The notes: generated by a model not told the origin, from the sequence alone. Shown: positions 1 to 6,853, numbered from the stretch's first letter. The stretch is DNA of 11,817 bases from Elusimicrobiota bacterium (GCA_030639665.1 DAOWCC010000061.1:1-11817); one strand, 5' to 3'. Numbers and translations: made by a program.

Positions 1-1716
1 CTTGGTTTTATTATAAGTATTACCATTTTAGCCTCTTTGCTTATTGCTTTAACTTTAACGCCCATGCTTAGTTCGCGCTGGCTTAAACCTTCCAAGCGCA
101 ATCATAAAAACAAAGCGGTATCAAAGATTTTCCTTTGGGGCGAGGCAGTGTTCGGTTCAATTGAGAATATTTATGAAAGAATATTAAATTTTTCTTTGAC
201 TAATAAGAAGAAAGTTTTACTTCCGTTAATATTTATATTTGTTCTGAGTTTGGGTTCGGTTAAATTTATGGGAACAAGTTTTTTCCCCGATTTGGATACG
301 GGAGAATTAAGCATTACTTTTTTACTCTCGGAAAATTCAAGAATTAAAGAAACTGAAAAAATCGCGCTTAAAGTGGCGGAGTTTTATAAAAAATTTATTC
401 CCGAGACGAGAGATTATTATAGTTTTGTGGGGGAGTCAAAAAAGGGGACGGGACTTCTTCTGGGAATGGATGAAGGTGCTAATGTGGGAACATCAGGGAC
501 AAAGCTTGTTTCTAAAAATCATAGAAAAAGGTCTGCCGAAGAGGTTGCCAATGTTTTGCGGTCAAAAATCAAAGAAGTTCCGGGAATTGAAAAAGTTTCA
601 GTTTCGGCCACTACTCCGATAAAAAGGATGCTTTTGGGCGGCGGGAAACAGATTGAAGTTGAGATAATAGGCCATAGTTTGACGGAAACCAATAAATTGG
701 CAAAAAAGTTAAAGCAAATAATGGAAAAAATTCCCGGCGCGACTGATACAAGAATATCCCGTAAAAAACAGCGTTTTGAAATGCTGGTGAAGGTGGATAG
801 GCAAAAAGCGGCTCAACTTGGAGTGAATGTCGCGAGCGTGGCGACTGTTCTGCGTTCAAATTATTATGGTTTTACCGCTTCCAAATTTAGAGATGCGGGA
901 GATGATTTTGATATTTTTGTTCAGCTTAAGGAAGAAGATAGAAAGACTTTGGATAATATAGGTGATATTAATATCCCTTCTATGAATGGTTCGCTTATAA
1001 AGTTGAAAAATATATCTAAAATTAAAGAATCTTTGGGCCCCGTTTCAATAGAGAGAAAAAATAGAGAGAGAATAGTTAGAGTCGGTTGTGATGTTTATAA
1101 CAGGCCTTTGGGCGATGTGAAAAACGATATAGAGAAAGCGATGTCAAATTTAAATATTCCTCCGGGCATTACGGTTGAATTGGGAGGAGAGGCTGAAGAA
1201 CAGAAAAAAGCGTTTGACGATTTGTTTTTGCTTCTTTGTGTAGGTATCACTTTAGTTTATATGGTGCTTGTCAGTCAGTTTGAATCCTTTAAAACTCCGT
1301 TTATAATATTTTTCTCCGTGCCATTTACTTTTATTGGAGTTATTTGGGCGCTTTTATTAACACAGAATACCTTAAATTTAATGTCTTTTATGGCGCTTAT
1401 AATGTTGATGGGAGTAGTTGTAAACTATGCCATTGTTCTGGTTGATTATGCCAATATTTTACGAGCGCGAGGCTTATCCTTAGCGGATGCGATAAAGCAA
1501 GCGGGCAAACACAGGCTTAGGCCTGTTTTAATGAGTTCGTTTTCAGCTATTTTTGCAATGCTGCCTTTAGCGATATTAAGCGGTGAAGGCTCTGAAATGT
1601 GGCAGCCTTTTGGCATAACCGCGGTAGGGGGACTTTTAGTTTCAACCATAGTTACCTTGGTTTTGGTTCCCGTTATTTATGTTATTTTTAATAAAGAGAA
1701 AAAGGGGAAAATATAA
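1..1716 (+). CDS. RND-family efflux transporter, C-terminal part (5' truncated by window edge)
   Basis: This is the inner-membrane pump subunit of a tripartite RND (resistance-nodulation-division) exporter, which uses the proton gradient to expel substrates through an adaptor and an outer-membrane channel. The frame is open from base 1, so the N-terminal half lies upstream; 571 residues remain of the usual 1000-1050. Visible in order: the end of TM6 (ALTLTPMLSSRW), TM7 at about residues 69-88, a periplasmic porter region of about 300 residues beginning with TSFFPDLDTGEL, then TM8-TM12. The TM10-TM11 signatures GVVVNYAIVLVDYAN and HRLRPVLMSS are typical of the HAE1/AcrB-like branch rather than the heavy-metal CzcA branch, but the substrate cannot be read from this half. 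The stop TAA shares its last base with the ATG of the next gene, implying translational coupling. Confidence 0.95.
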   Translation, partial: LGFIISITILASLLIALTLTPMLSSRWLKPSKRNHKNKAVSKIFLWGEAVFGSIENIYERILNFSLTNKKKVLLPLIFIFVLSLGSVKFMGTSFFPDLDTGELSITFLLSENSRIKETEKIALKVAEFYKKFIPETRDYYSFVGESKKGTGLLLGMDEGANVGTSGTKLVSKNHRKRSAEEVANVLRSKIKEVPGIEKVSVSATTPIKRMLLGGGKQIEVEIIGHSLTETNKLAKKLKQIMEKIPGATDTRISRKKQRFEMLVKVDRQKAAQLGVNVASVATVLRSNYYGFTASKFRDAGDDFDIFVQLKEEDRKTLDNIGDINIPSMNGSLIKLKNISKIKESLGPVSIERKNRERIVRVGCDVYNRPLGDVKNDIEKAMSNLNIPPGITVELGGEAEEQKKAFDDLFLLLCVGITLVYMVLVSQFESFKTPFIIFFSVPFTFIGVIWALLLTQNTLNLMSFMALIMLMGVVVNYAIVLVDYANILRARGLSLADAIKQAGKHRLRPVLMSSFSAIFAMLPLAILSGEGSEMWQPFGITAVGGLLVSTIVTLVLVPVIYVIFNKEKKGKI

Positions 1717-2006
1717 TGAAAATAGTGGTGATAATTCACAATGTCGCTATAGGAGATGAGGTGATGGAGTTTTTAGAGGGAGAAGGGATAAGTTCTTATA
1801 CTTGTTGGGAGCAAGTTACGGGAAAAGGTAAAATCAGCGGTCCTCATTTGGATAGTCATATTTGGCCGGCCAGCAATTCCATTTTAGCCATAGCTCTGAA
1901 AGACAATCAAAAGGATAAAGTTGTTCTTGGAATAAAAAAAATGAAGAAAAAATTTGCCAAAGAAGGGCTTAAGGCATTTGTTTTGCCTTTGGAAGAAGAA
2001 ATTTAG
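1716..2006 (+). CDS. PII-like small signalling protein coupled to the RND transporter
   Basis: A 96-residue protein starting on the last base of the RND stop codon (TAATG), so the two are almost certainly co-translated. The pattern MKIVVIIHN, a helix (DEVMEFLEGEG), YTCWEQVTGKGK, GPHLDSHIWP, SILAIAL, a basic helix and AFVLPLEE follows the beta-alpha-beta-beta-alpha-beta order of PII/CutA-like ferredoxin folds. The segment GKGKISGPHLDSHIWP stands where PII proteins carry the T-loop and has two histidines and a tryptophan. Small PII-like proteins (DUF3240-like and related) are known beside RND pumps, where a role in sensing metal or small-molecule ligands is proposed. I infer a regulatory or accessory role for this pump; the ligand is unknown. 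It is not a classical GlnB, since it is short and lacks the uridylylated-tyrosine T-loop. Confidence 0.75.
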   Translation: MKIVVIIHNVAIGDEVMEFLEGEGISSYTCWEQVTGKGKISGPHLDSHIWPASNSILAIALKDNQKDKVVLGIKKMKKKFAKEGLKAFVLPLEEEI

Positions 2007-2054
2007 TTTTAATTTCCAAATAGACCGGAGAATTGAAAATTCTAAGGAAGGCAT

Positions 2055-2276
2055 ATGAAAACACTTAAAAAAATAGCGGGCAAGTCCGCCAGAATATTAT
2101 TGAATCAAGTTTTAAAAAATCCGAGTTGTAGGAATATCGCGGTGAAACAAGCGGAAAAATTGATTTATAAAAGCACAATGAAAGATATCTCTTATCCTGA
2201 AGCGGTGCGCGAGGAAGTTTTTGAGAATGTTTGGACGGAAGAATACTTAAAAAAGGAAAAATCAACAGTGTCGTGA
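2055..2276 (+). CDS. Small hypothetical protein (73 aa)
   Basis: I do not recognise this protein. The start is supported by a strong AAGGAAG-type ribosome binding site about 5 bases before the ATG. The product is basic in its first half (MKTLKKIAGKSARILLNQ, then KQAEKLIYKS) and acidic/aromatic in its second (EAVREEVFENVWTEEYLKKE). No signal peptide, membrane segment or cysteine motif is evident, and it looks largely helical. A small 6-bp inverted repeat (2029-2043, AGAATT/AATTCT) sits directly before the ribosome binding site. The gene lies 48 bases after the PII-like gene and 72 bases before the phasin-like gene, so it could belong to the same transcript. Confidence 0.6.
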   Translation: MKTLKKIAGKSARILLNQVLKNPSCRNIAVKQAEKLIYKSTMKDISYPEAVREEVFENVWTEEYLKKEKSTVS

Positions 2277-2348
2277 TAAGTCGAGTATCCGTTGAGCTGC
2301 TTATTTGTTTGTGGGAGAATATCTTAAATCGAAAAGGGAGGGAATATT

Positions 2349-2651
2349 ATGGAAGAGTTTTTGAAAAAAGCTTTTAATTTGGGGCTTGGAGCGTTTGTTG
2401 TAACTAAGGAGAAAGTTGAAGAGGTTGTGGATGAATTGGTTAAAAAAGGTGAACTTGGCCACGAAGAAGGTAAAAAATTAACAGAGGAGTTAATGGAAAA
2501 GGGCGTTAAAACAAAAAAAGAATTAGAGAGTCAGATTGAGAAAATGGTTGCGAAAGGTATGGAAAAAGGAAATATAGCCACACAGAAAGAGCTTGATAGC
2601 CTTAAGGCGGAAATTAAGAAGTTAAATGAGGAATTGCAAAATAAGAAGTAA
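2349..2651 (+). CDS. Phasin-like / polyhydroxyalkanoate-granule-type coiled-coil protein
   Basis: A 100-residue, highly charged helical protein preceded by a good ribosome binding site (GGGAGG at about 2336-2341). It opens with EEFLKKAFNLGLGAFVVTKEKVEEVVDELVKKGE, followed by a Glu/Lys-rich region and a C-terminal heptad-like coiled coil (ELDSLKAEIKKLNEELQNKK). This matches the phasin family related to PhaF/PhaI: an amphipathic helix with a 'GLGA' turn, then coiled coil. Such proteins bind the surface of polyhydroxyalkanoate or lipid inclusions, but relatives are widespread in bacteria that lack PHA synthase and often sit next to UbiB-type genes, as here. No PHA synthase is visible in the window, so a granule role is not shown; a general lipid- or membrane-surface role near UbiB is equally possible. 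Confidence 0.7.
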   Translation: MEEFLKKAFNLGLGAFVVTKEKVEEVVDELVKKGELGHEEGKKLTEELMEKGVKTKKELESQIEKMVAKGMEKGNIATQKELDSLKAEIKKLNEELQNKK

Positions 2652-2663
2652 TAAGTATTTATT

Positions 2664-2694
2664 GTAAGCTCCATTTTTTTAGGAGCTTTCTTAC
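2664..2694 (+). terminator. Weak hairpin after the phasin-like gene
   Basis: AAGCTCC (2666-2672) can pair with GGAGCTT (2682-2688) around a T-rich loop; GTAAG/CTTAC (2664-2668/2690-2694) offers an alternative outer pairing. No run of T follows, so it is at best an auxiliary element to the stronger hairpin just downstream. Confidence 0.35.
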
Positions 2695-2701
2695 ATATAG
2701 T

Positions 2702-2736
2702 GGGGGAATGAAAAAATTAGTCATTCCCCCTTATTT
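2702..2736 (+). terminator. Intrinsic terminator ending the small-gene cluster
   Basis: A perfect 10-bp stem GGGGGAATGA (2702-2711) / TCATTCCCCC (2721-2730) with a 9-base loop, followed by TTATTT. It lies between the phasin-like gene and the UbiB gene and separates the two as transcription units. The A-rich loop and weak T tail make it less than ideal, but the stem is strong. Confidence 0.75.
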
Positions 2737-2796
2737 AAATTAACATAAAAGATATTTTTAGTTTTTTTAGTTTTATTGAGGGGGGTATGATTTAGA

Positions 2797-4494
2797 ATGA
2801 TAAAATCCATGTATAATAGGTTTTTTAAGATTTCCCATAATGTTCAGAGGCTGAATAAAATTCTGCAGGTTTTAGCTAAATACGGGTTTGGCTATTTTGT
2901 TGACCGTTTAAGTCTTGAAGAAAGCGTTTTTGGTAAGAGAATTATTCCTCTTAAATCCATTGAAAAATTAGATATATTGAATATGTCAATGCCTTTTAGG
3001 ATTCGCAGAGTCTTGGAGGAACTTGGTCCTGCTTTTATCAAATTGGGGCAAATATTAAGCTCGCGTCCCGATTTGATTCCGCTGGAATTTTGTGAAGAGT
3101 TTAAAAATCTTCAAGATAATGTTTCTCCTTTTGAATATGAAAAAGCGAAAAAATTAATTGAGAAAGAGCTTTCAGCTCCCATTGCTGACTTGTTTAATAA
3201 TTTTTCCATTGCGCCCATGGCTGCGGCGTCATTGGCGCAGGTTTATTCCGCTGAATTGAAAAGCGGTGAAAAAGTTGTCATTAAAGTGCAAAGGCCGAAT
3301 GTGGAGAAAATTATAAGGGAGGATCTTGACCTTCTTTCCGGAATAGCCAAGCTCATAGAAAAACATATTGATGAAAACAATCTGTATAATCCCATTAGAG
3401 TGGTGGGAGAGTTTAGGAAAACAATTTTAAGGGAAACGGATTTTAGTATAGAAGCGCGAAATATCGGTAGATTTCGTAGAAATTTTGAAAATGACGATAA
3501 TGTGTATGCGCCGAAGGTCTTTAAGGATTTATCTACCAAGAAGATTTTAACAATGGAGAGAATTGAGGGCATAAGAGCGACTGATATGCTAAAGTTGAAA
3601 AAATCAAATCTCGATATGAAGATGATAGCTTCAAATGGAGCTAATTCCATATTGAAACAAATTTTTATGGATGGGTTTTTTCATGCCGATCCTCATTCCG
3701 GCAATATATTTGTTTTGGAGAATAATAAAATCGTTTTTTTAGATTTTGGAATGGTTGGGCGTATTAATGAAGTGACAAAGGATCAGATTTCCAATATTTT
3801 ACATGCGGTTATGGAACGCGATATTAAAGAAATAGTGGAAATTTTTATATCGTCGGGTTTGGTTGATGAAAATGTGGATGTCAATAATTTTGAATTGGAT
3901 ATGCGGGAATTTGTGGAGCAATATTATGAAGTTCCGTTGAAAGAAATGAAAATGGGGCAATTTTTATTGGATATAATCAAAATTGTTTCTCGAAATAGAA
4001 TACAAGTGCCGCCTATTATTTTTCTTATAACTAAGGCCCTTGTAACGATTGAAGATATTGGCAGAAAATTGGATTCCGATTTTAATTTAACCGTTCACTC
4101 TAAACCCTTTGTGGAAACTCTGGTAAAACGGAAGTATCAGCCTAAAAAAGTTATAAATGATATAAAAAAATTAACAAGGTTGTTTTATAAATTCGCTAAT
4201 TCATTTCCAAAAGACATAGCTTTAATCTTGAGTAAAATAAAAAAAGGAACAATAAAGATAGAGTTTGAGCATAAGGGTTTGGAAAATTTAATTCATCAAA
4301 TGGATAAAGTAAGTAATAGAATTTCTTTTAGCGTGGTTGTTGCGGCATTGATTATAGGTTCATCCATAATAATGCAAAGCGATAAGGGAGCGATGTTATT
4401 GGGTTTTCCGATATTGGGAGTAATCGGTTTTGTGGTTGCCGGCATAATGGGTTTATGGCTGGCCATAGTGATATTAATATCCGGTAATTTATAA
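2797..4494 (+). CDS. ubiB: UbiB/ABC1 (AarF) family atypical kinase-like protein
   Basis: A 565-residue member of the ABC1/ADCK/UbiB family, atypical protein-kinase-like ATPases needed for ubiquinone synthesis or lipid handling. The family hallmarks are present in order: KxGQ motif IKLGQILSSRPDL (Lys82-Gln85), Ala-rich nucleotide loop MAAASLAQVY (about 141-150, in place of a Gly-rich loop), VIKVQRP with Lys163, the ExD motif RETDFSIEA (Glu213, Asp215), catalytic-loop HADPHSGN (296-303) and DFG (316-318). Two hydrophobic segments at the C-terminus (about 515-535 and 540-563) anchor it in the membrane, as in E. coli UbiB. The ATG at 2797 follows GAGGGGGG by 11 bases; a tiny ATG-ATT-TAG lies inside this gap. 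No quinone-synthesis genes are adjacent. The phasin-like neighbour and likely anaerobic lifestyle suggest a lipid or isoprenoid role rather than ubiquinone specifically, which is inference. Confidence 0.93.
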   Translation: MIKSMYNRFFKISHNVQRLNKILQVLAKYGFGYFVDRLSLEESVFGKRIIPLKSIEKLDILNMSMPFRIRRVLEELGPAFIKLGQILSSRPDLIPLEFCEEFKNLQDNVSPFEYEKAKKLIEKELSAPIADLFNNFSIAPMAAASLAQVYSAELKSGEKVVIKVQRPNVEKIIREDLDLLSGIAKLIEKHIDENNLYNPIRVVGEFRKTILRETDFSIEARNIGRFRRNFENDDNVYAPKVFKDLSTKKILTMERIEGIRATDMLKLKKSNLDMKMIASNGANSILKQIFMDGFFHADPHSGNIFVLENNKIVFLDFGMVGRINEVTKDQISNILHAVMERDIKEIVEIFISSGLVDENVDVNNFELDMREFVEQYYEVPLKEMKMGQFLLDIIKIVSRNRIQVPPIIFLITKALVTIEDIGRKLDSDFNLTVHSKPFVETLVKRKYQPKKVINDIKKLTRLFYKFANSFPKDIALILSKIKKGTIKIEFEHKGLENLIHQMDKVSNRISFSVVVAALIIGSSIIMQSDKGAMLLGFPILGVIGFVVAGIMGLWLAIVILISGNL

Positions 4495-4505
4495 TCAAAA
4501 AATAC

Positions 4506-4530
4506 TTTTTAGATTTTCTCTAAAAATTTT
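4506..4530 (+). terminator. AT-rich hairpin immediately after ubiB
   Basis: TTTTTAGA (4506-4513) pairs perfectly with TCTAAAAA (4519-4526) around a 5-base loop, followed by TTTTAT. The stem is almost all A-T, so it would be weak alone, but it begins 12 bases after the ubiB stop. Confidence 0.45.
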
Positions 4531-4538
4531 ATATCACC

Positions 4539-4571
4539 TCAGCTATTTTGGCTGCCAAGCTGATTTTCTTT
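4539..4571 (+). terminator. Second terminator-like hairpin after ubiB
   Basis: TCAGC (4539-4543) pairs with GCTGA (4559-4563) and the inner TTGG (4548-4551) pairs with CCAA (4555-4558) around a 3-base loop; TATT is bulged on the 5' side. The T-rich run TTTTCTTTATCTTT follows at once, as in an intrinsic terminator for ubiB. Confidence 0.5.
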
Positions 4572-4596
4572 ATCTTTAAACTTTTAAAAAAATTGT

Positions 4597-4790
4597 ATAC
4601 ATTGCCCGAAAGGCCTATGTATTTGTGGGACCTTAGAACCTTGCGAATATGCGGCATGCAATGTAAAATTGTATCTATAGAGCTTTAACCTGTAATCTTT
4701 CGATAGAGGCGAGAGAGTATCCACGACCGGGCCTTTGAATCCGGAATCACCAGGGAAAATTATCCGTCCTATGGGACGGGATGATTTTTT
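4597..4790 (+). ncRNA. Candidate structured RNA or leader element upstream of the secreted protein gene
   Basis: This gene-free stretch is less AT-rich than its flanks and holds several complementary segments. A long-range helix AAAGGCC (4609-4615) / GGCCTTT (4730-4736) is extended inward by TTGTGG (4623-4628) / CCACGA (4721-4726). An 8-bp helix TACATTGC (4598-4605) / GCAATGTA (4658-4665) and a local hairpin ATACAT (4597-4602) / ATGTAT (4617-4622) with inner GCC/GGC compete for the same bases. It ends in an intrinsic terminator. This would suit a free small RNA (about 190 nt, the size range of 6S RNA) or a transcription-attenuating leader for the gene at 4824. I could not match it to any known riboswitch, 6S, SRP, RNase P or tmRNA signature, and helices of this size can arise by chance. 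Confidence 0.35.
4755..4790 (+). terminator. Intrinsic terminator just before the gene at 4824
   Basis: ATCCGTCC (4762-4769) pairs with GGACGGGAT (4774-4782, one bulged G) around the loop TATG. The A-rich upstream side GAAAATT extends the pairing into the tail GATTTTTT (4783-4790). This is the best terminator in the window. Because it stands only 33 bases before an ATG on the same strand, it either ends a small RNA or acts as an attenuator in a leader. Confidence 0.7.
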
Positions 4791-4823
4791 GCGGTTGTGG
4801 TTTATTTACAGGTAAAATTGAAA

Positions 4824-5762
4824 ATGATAAAACGATTTAAAACAAATATATTTCTTTTGATTGGATTATTCAGTTGCGGATCTTTGTTTACGCAGGCCGG
4901 CAATATTGACTATAAAAGCGCGGATAATAATTTGGTGGATCCTGTTTATCAGGATTATATATCAACTGTTTTGGATTATTCAACTTTGCCGATCGCGAAA
5001 AACCCTTCGGATTTCAGAGATTCGCTTGGTCCCATAAAAAAAGGGCTAAAGAATTATTTCTTAACTTCAAATAAAAACGGCTTGTATTCCGCTGTGATTA
5101 AACCGCGAACTAAAAGAAAGACCGAGGAAAAAGTTAAATCGGTGATTAAGGTTGTGGCGGCCAAAACCTCAAGTAAAAAAACATTTTTCGTAAATCCTTT
5201 GTTTTATAAAGTTAAATTCGCTAATGAGGCAGGCAGGATTGATTCCAGAGTTCTTCCTTTGGATTTCTATAATGCCGCCAATCATATGAACTATGTTTTT
5301 ATCCAGATTTTGTTTAGGGGAGAAGATTCTTCCGATTTTGTGGATAAAATTGCTGAAGAAGCCTTTTTTAAATTCGCCGGAGAAAGAAAGGTTTTAAGTA
5401 AAACCGGAAAGACTGAAAAGATTCTTATTTTGGGTTGGGTTCCCTATAATGGTTTTGAGACCATTTCCAAAAAATCCGAAGTTGTCAAAGTATCATTTGA
5501 GAAATCAAAAATTGATTTTTCCGCTATGACGGATATAAGCTTTGTTTTAAAGCTTCCTTATCGAGCGGAGCACTCGCCTTTCATATCTTCTTTCTTGGAA
5601 GATATAAGTAAAAAAACAGGTTTTATGCTTAATAAAACCGCGCCCATTAAACAGAATTACAGCATTATGCTTGTAACCGGAAAAGTTCCTATTGATAAAA
5701 TTCGAAATGTATATCAATCACCTTTTGTTATTCAGGTCAAACTCACAGAACAATCCATATAA
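4824..5762 (+). CDS. Hypothetical secreted protein with N-terminal signal sequence
   Basis: I do not recognise this 312-residue protein. I chose the ATG at 4824 because it gives a classical signal sequence (MIKRFKTNIFLLIGLFSCGS) and has AGGT 10 bases upstream; an upstream in-frame TTG at 4797 would add nine residues over the terminator's edge. The cleavage site could be after the TQA of LFTQAG. The LFSC stretch could alternatively be a poor lipobox, so lipoprotein status is open. The mature part is soluble and basic, with a Lys/Arg-rich linker (IKPRTKRKTEEKVK, about residues 89-102). It then has a beta-rich C-terminal half including FYKVKFANEAGR, DFYNAANHMNYVFIQILFRGED, ILGWVPYNGF and NYSIMLVTGKVP. 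No enzyme motif stands out. Its place next to ftsX/envC-like genes hints at a cell-envelope role, but 232 bases with a candidate promoter separate them. Confidence 0.7.
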   Translation: MIKRFKTNIFLLIGLFSCGSLFTQAGNIDYKSADNNLVDPVYQDYISTVLDYSTLPIAKNPSDFRDSLGPIKKGLKNYFLTSNKNGLYSAVIKPRTKRKTEEKVKSVIKVVAAKTSSKKTFFVNPLFYKVKFANEAGRIDSRVLPLDFYNAANHMNYVFIQILFRGEDSSDFVDKIAEEAFFKFAGERKVLSKTGKTEKILILGWVPYNGFETISKKSEVVKVSFEKSKIDFSAMTDISFVLKLPYRAEHSPFISSFLEDISKKTGFMLNKTAPIKQNYSIMLVTGKVPIDKIRNVYQSPFVIQVKLTEQSI

Positions 5763-5824
5763 ACAGCAGGTCGAGATTAAGGTCAAGTAAGTAATGAATA
5801 TTTAACCTTAGATGGCTCAGCCCT

Positions 5825-5852
5825 TTGTCCCTTTATAATTAATATATATAAT
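5825..5852 (+). promoter_or_regulatory. Candidate sigma70-type promoter for the ftsX-envC-ctpA cluster
   Basis: TTGTCC (5825-5830; 4 of 6 to TTGACA) and a perfect TATAAT (5847-5852) are spaced by 16 bases in an AT-rich stretch. Transcription would begin near 5860, leaving a leader of about 135 bases that contains the nested hairpin before the TTG start at 5995. AT-rich DNA produces such matches often, so this is tentative. Confidence 0.35.
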
Positions 5853-5877
5853 ATCAAGTTAGAAAGCATGGTGTGAC

Positions 5878-5920
5878 AGATTGAGGCTAAGGCTTTTTCG
5901 TTTTTTCTTAATCTCAATCT
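5878..5920. repeat. Nested inverted repeat / hairpin in the intergenic region
   Basis: AGATTGAGGCTAAG (5878-5891) and CTTAATCTCAATCT (5907-5920) pair at 12 of 14 positions, one of the others being a possible G-U pair. The 15-base loop contains TTTTT and TTTTTT. It lies inside the larger inverted repeat. As a transcript it could be a terminator or processing hairpin, but the T-run lies in the loop rather than after the stem. Confidence 0.45.
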
Positions 5921-5980
5921 TAATTGATTGGTTTTAGTCTTGAGATTAGTCTTAATCTTGATCTTGACCTGTCGTTACTT

Positions 5981-5986
5981 AAGGAG
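5981..5986 (+). promoter_or_regulatory. Ribosome binding site supporting a TTG start
   Basis: AAGGAG ends 8 bases before the TTG at 5995. It is the reason to accept TTG as the FtsX-like start: no in-frame ATG occurs before TM1 is already under way. Confidence 0.75.
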
Positions 5987-5994
5987 AATATAAA

Positions 5995-6744
5995 TTGAGA
6001 AAAGGTTATAGAATAATTTTTCTTGCTGTTTTTGCCATTTCACTGCTTGCGGAAGTTCTTTTGTTTTTATTTTCACAGGTAAAAAGCATAAATTTAATGC
6101 TTAAAGATGATTTTAGAATTGTTTTCATCAAGAGCGAAAAGACAAAGCTTTCGGTAGAGGACATAACAGCTAATTTGGAAAAGCTTGAAGGCGTGAAGGA
6201 AGTTGTTTATGTCGGCAGAGAGGAAAGATTGAAAGAGCTTTCTGAAGCTGACAGCGACTTTTCAGAAATTATAACTCTTCTTGGCAGAAATCCCATTCCC
6301 GACACATTTGAGATTATATTGGATGAAACTCTTTTTGGGGATTTGGACTCTTGGATATCCATTGCGTGGAAAACGGAAGGCATTTCCGATATAAAATATA
6401 AGCCTTTGGAAGCCTATGTTATTTTGCATACCCTCTTTTACAGTCATTTTATTTTCATCGCTTTTATCATAGTGATTCTGTCTTTGATAATAATGGCCAT
6501 TATGGTTTTGATGTATAAGTTTACTCCGCACAAAACCGTGAAAAATTTTAAAAGGGATATAAGGTGGTTTCTTGCCGGCTCCCTGGGTTCTGGTATAGCG
6601 GTTTTTGCTTCTTATGCGATAGTTTATCCCATTAAATATTTAAGTCCCATTTGGTCGTGGCCCAATCCTTTATGGCATCTTTTAATTGTATTTTTCGGCG
6701 GTTTTATGGCTTGGACGATTCATCAATGGAAGATCACGCATTAA
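5995..6744 (+). CDS. ftsX: FtsX-like cell-division membrane protein (short, divergent permease part)
   Basis: FtsX with the ATPase FtsE forms an ABC-type complex at the division site that relays ATP hydrolysis across the membrane to activate peptidoglycan hydrolases through EnvC-type partners. Visible: TM1 (about residues 6-27), an extracellular domain (about 30-145), then three further membrane segments (about 148-173, 192-212, 225-242). The extracellular part carries FtsX marks: LMLKDDFRIVFIK, ITANLEKLEGVKEVVYVGREERLKEL and LGRNPIPDTFEIIL. At 249 residues it is shorter than typical FtsX (about 300-350). The cytoplasmic loop after TM2 (KFTPHKTVKNFKRDIRW) lacks the usual EI-IM-LVGA coupling helix and RPF-EG motif. 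No ftsE precedes it. The next gene is EnvC-like, which supports the FtsX call. Start is TTG with AAGGAG 8 bases upstream. Confidence 0.8.
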   Translation: MRKGYRIIFLAVFAISLLAEVLLFLFSQVKSINLMLKDDFRIVFIKSEKTKLSVEDITANLEKLEGVKEVVYVGREERLKELSEADSDFSEIITLLGRNPIPDTFEIILDETLFGDLDSWISIAWKTEGISDIKYKPLEAYVILHTLFYSHFIFIAFIIVILSLIIMAIMVLMYKFTPHKTVKNFKRDIRWFLAGSLGSGIAVFASYAIVYPIKYLSPIWSWPNPLWHLLIVFFGGFMAWTIHQWKITH

Positions 6745-6763
6745 ATCAGCGCGACAGGCAACG

Positions 6764-6779
6764 GTGCGGCAGTGTGGCA
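6764..6779. repeat. Two-copy 8-base GC-rich tandem repeat
   Basis: GTGCGGCA followed directly by GTGTGGCA in the short gap between the ftsX-like and envC-like genes, in much more GC-rich sequence than its surroundings. A related pattern on the opposite strand occurs at 8092-8116, on the other side of the envC-like gene. Confidence 0.45.
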
Positions 6780-6853
6780 GATAGCAGCAAGACTCTTTGG
6801 TTTTTGAAATAAGAAGCAAAAAAGAGTGTGAGAGTGAAAGTAAAAAACAATTT

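Larger units (their letters stand above)
5767..5971. repeat. Inverted-repeat-bounded degenerate low-complexity region
   Basis: The left end at 5767-5787 starts CAGGTCGAGATTAAGG and the right end at 5951-5971 finishes ATCTTGATCTTGACCTG. These 21-base arms are inverted copies: 17 of 21 positions match, and three of the four differences would be G-U pairs in RNA. The right side is a run of near-repeats of CTTGA/CTTAATCT (5907-5968). The whole gap 5763-5994 holds no gene. It may be a degraded small inverted-repeat element or simple-sequence drift; no target-site duplication is evident. Confidence 0.5.

Noticed and set aside
2740..2776. TTAACA (2740-2745) as a -35 box for a ubiB promoter
   Set aside because: No convincing -10 hexamer lies 16-18 bases downstream, only a T-run.
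2787..2795. ATG-ATT-TAG mini reading frame before ubiB
   Set aside because: It lies 1 base after the G-rich ribosome binding site, too close for normal initiation; it is probably incidental.
3243..3650. 135-codon open frame on the minus strand inside ubiB
   Set aside because: It lies wholly within the well-supported ubiB gene, lacks a ribosome binding site and has no recognisable family features.
4701..4755. Lysine-riboswitch-like string (GATAGAGG...AGAGTATC) and a tRNA/tmRNA-like TTTGAATCC...ACCA
   Set aside because: The lysine riboswitch also needs the GCCGAAG and GGGCTATC elements, which are absent. The TTTGAATCC stretch has no proper 5-bp T-stem and no matching acceptor strand, so no tRNA or tmRNA call is made.
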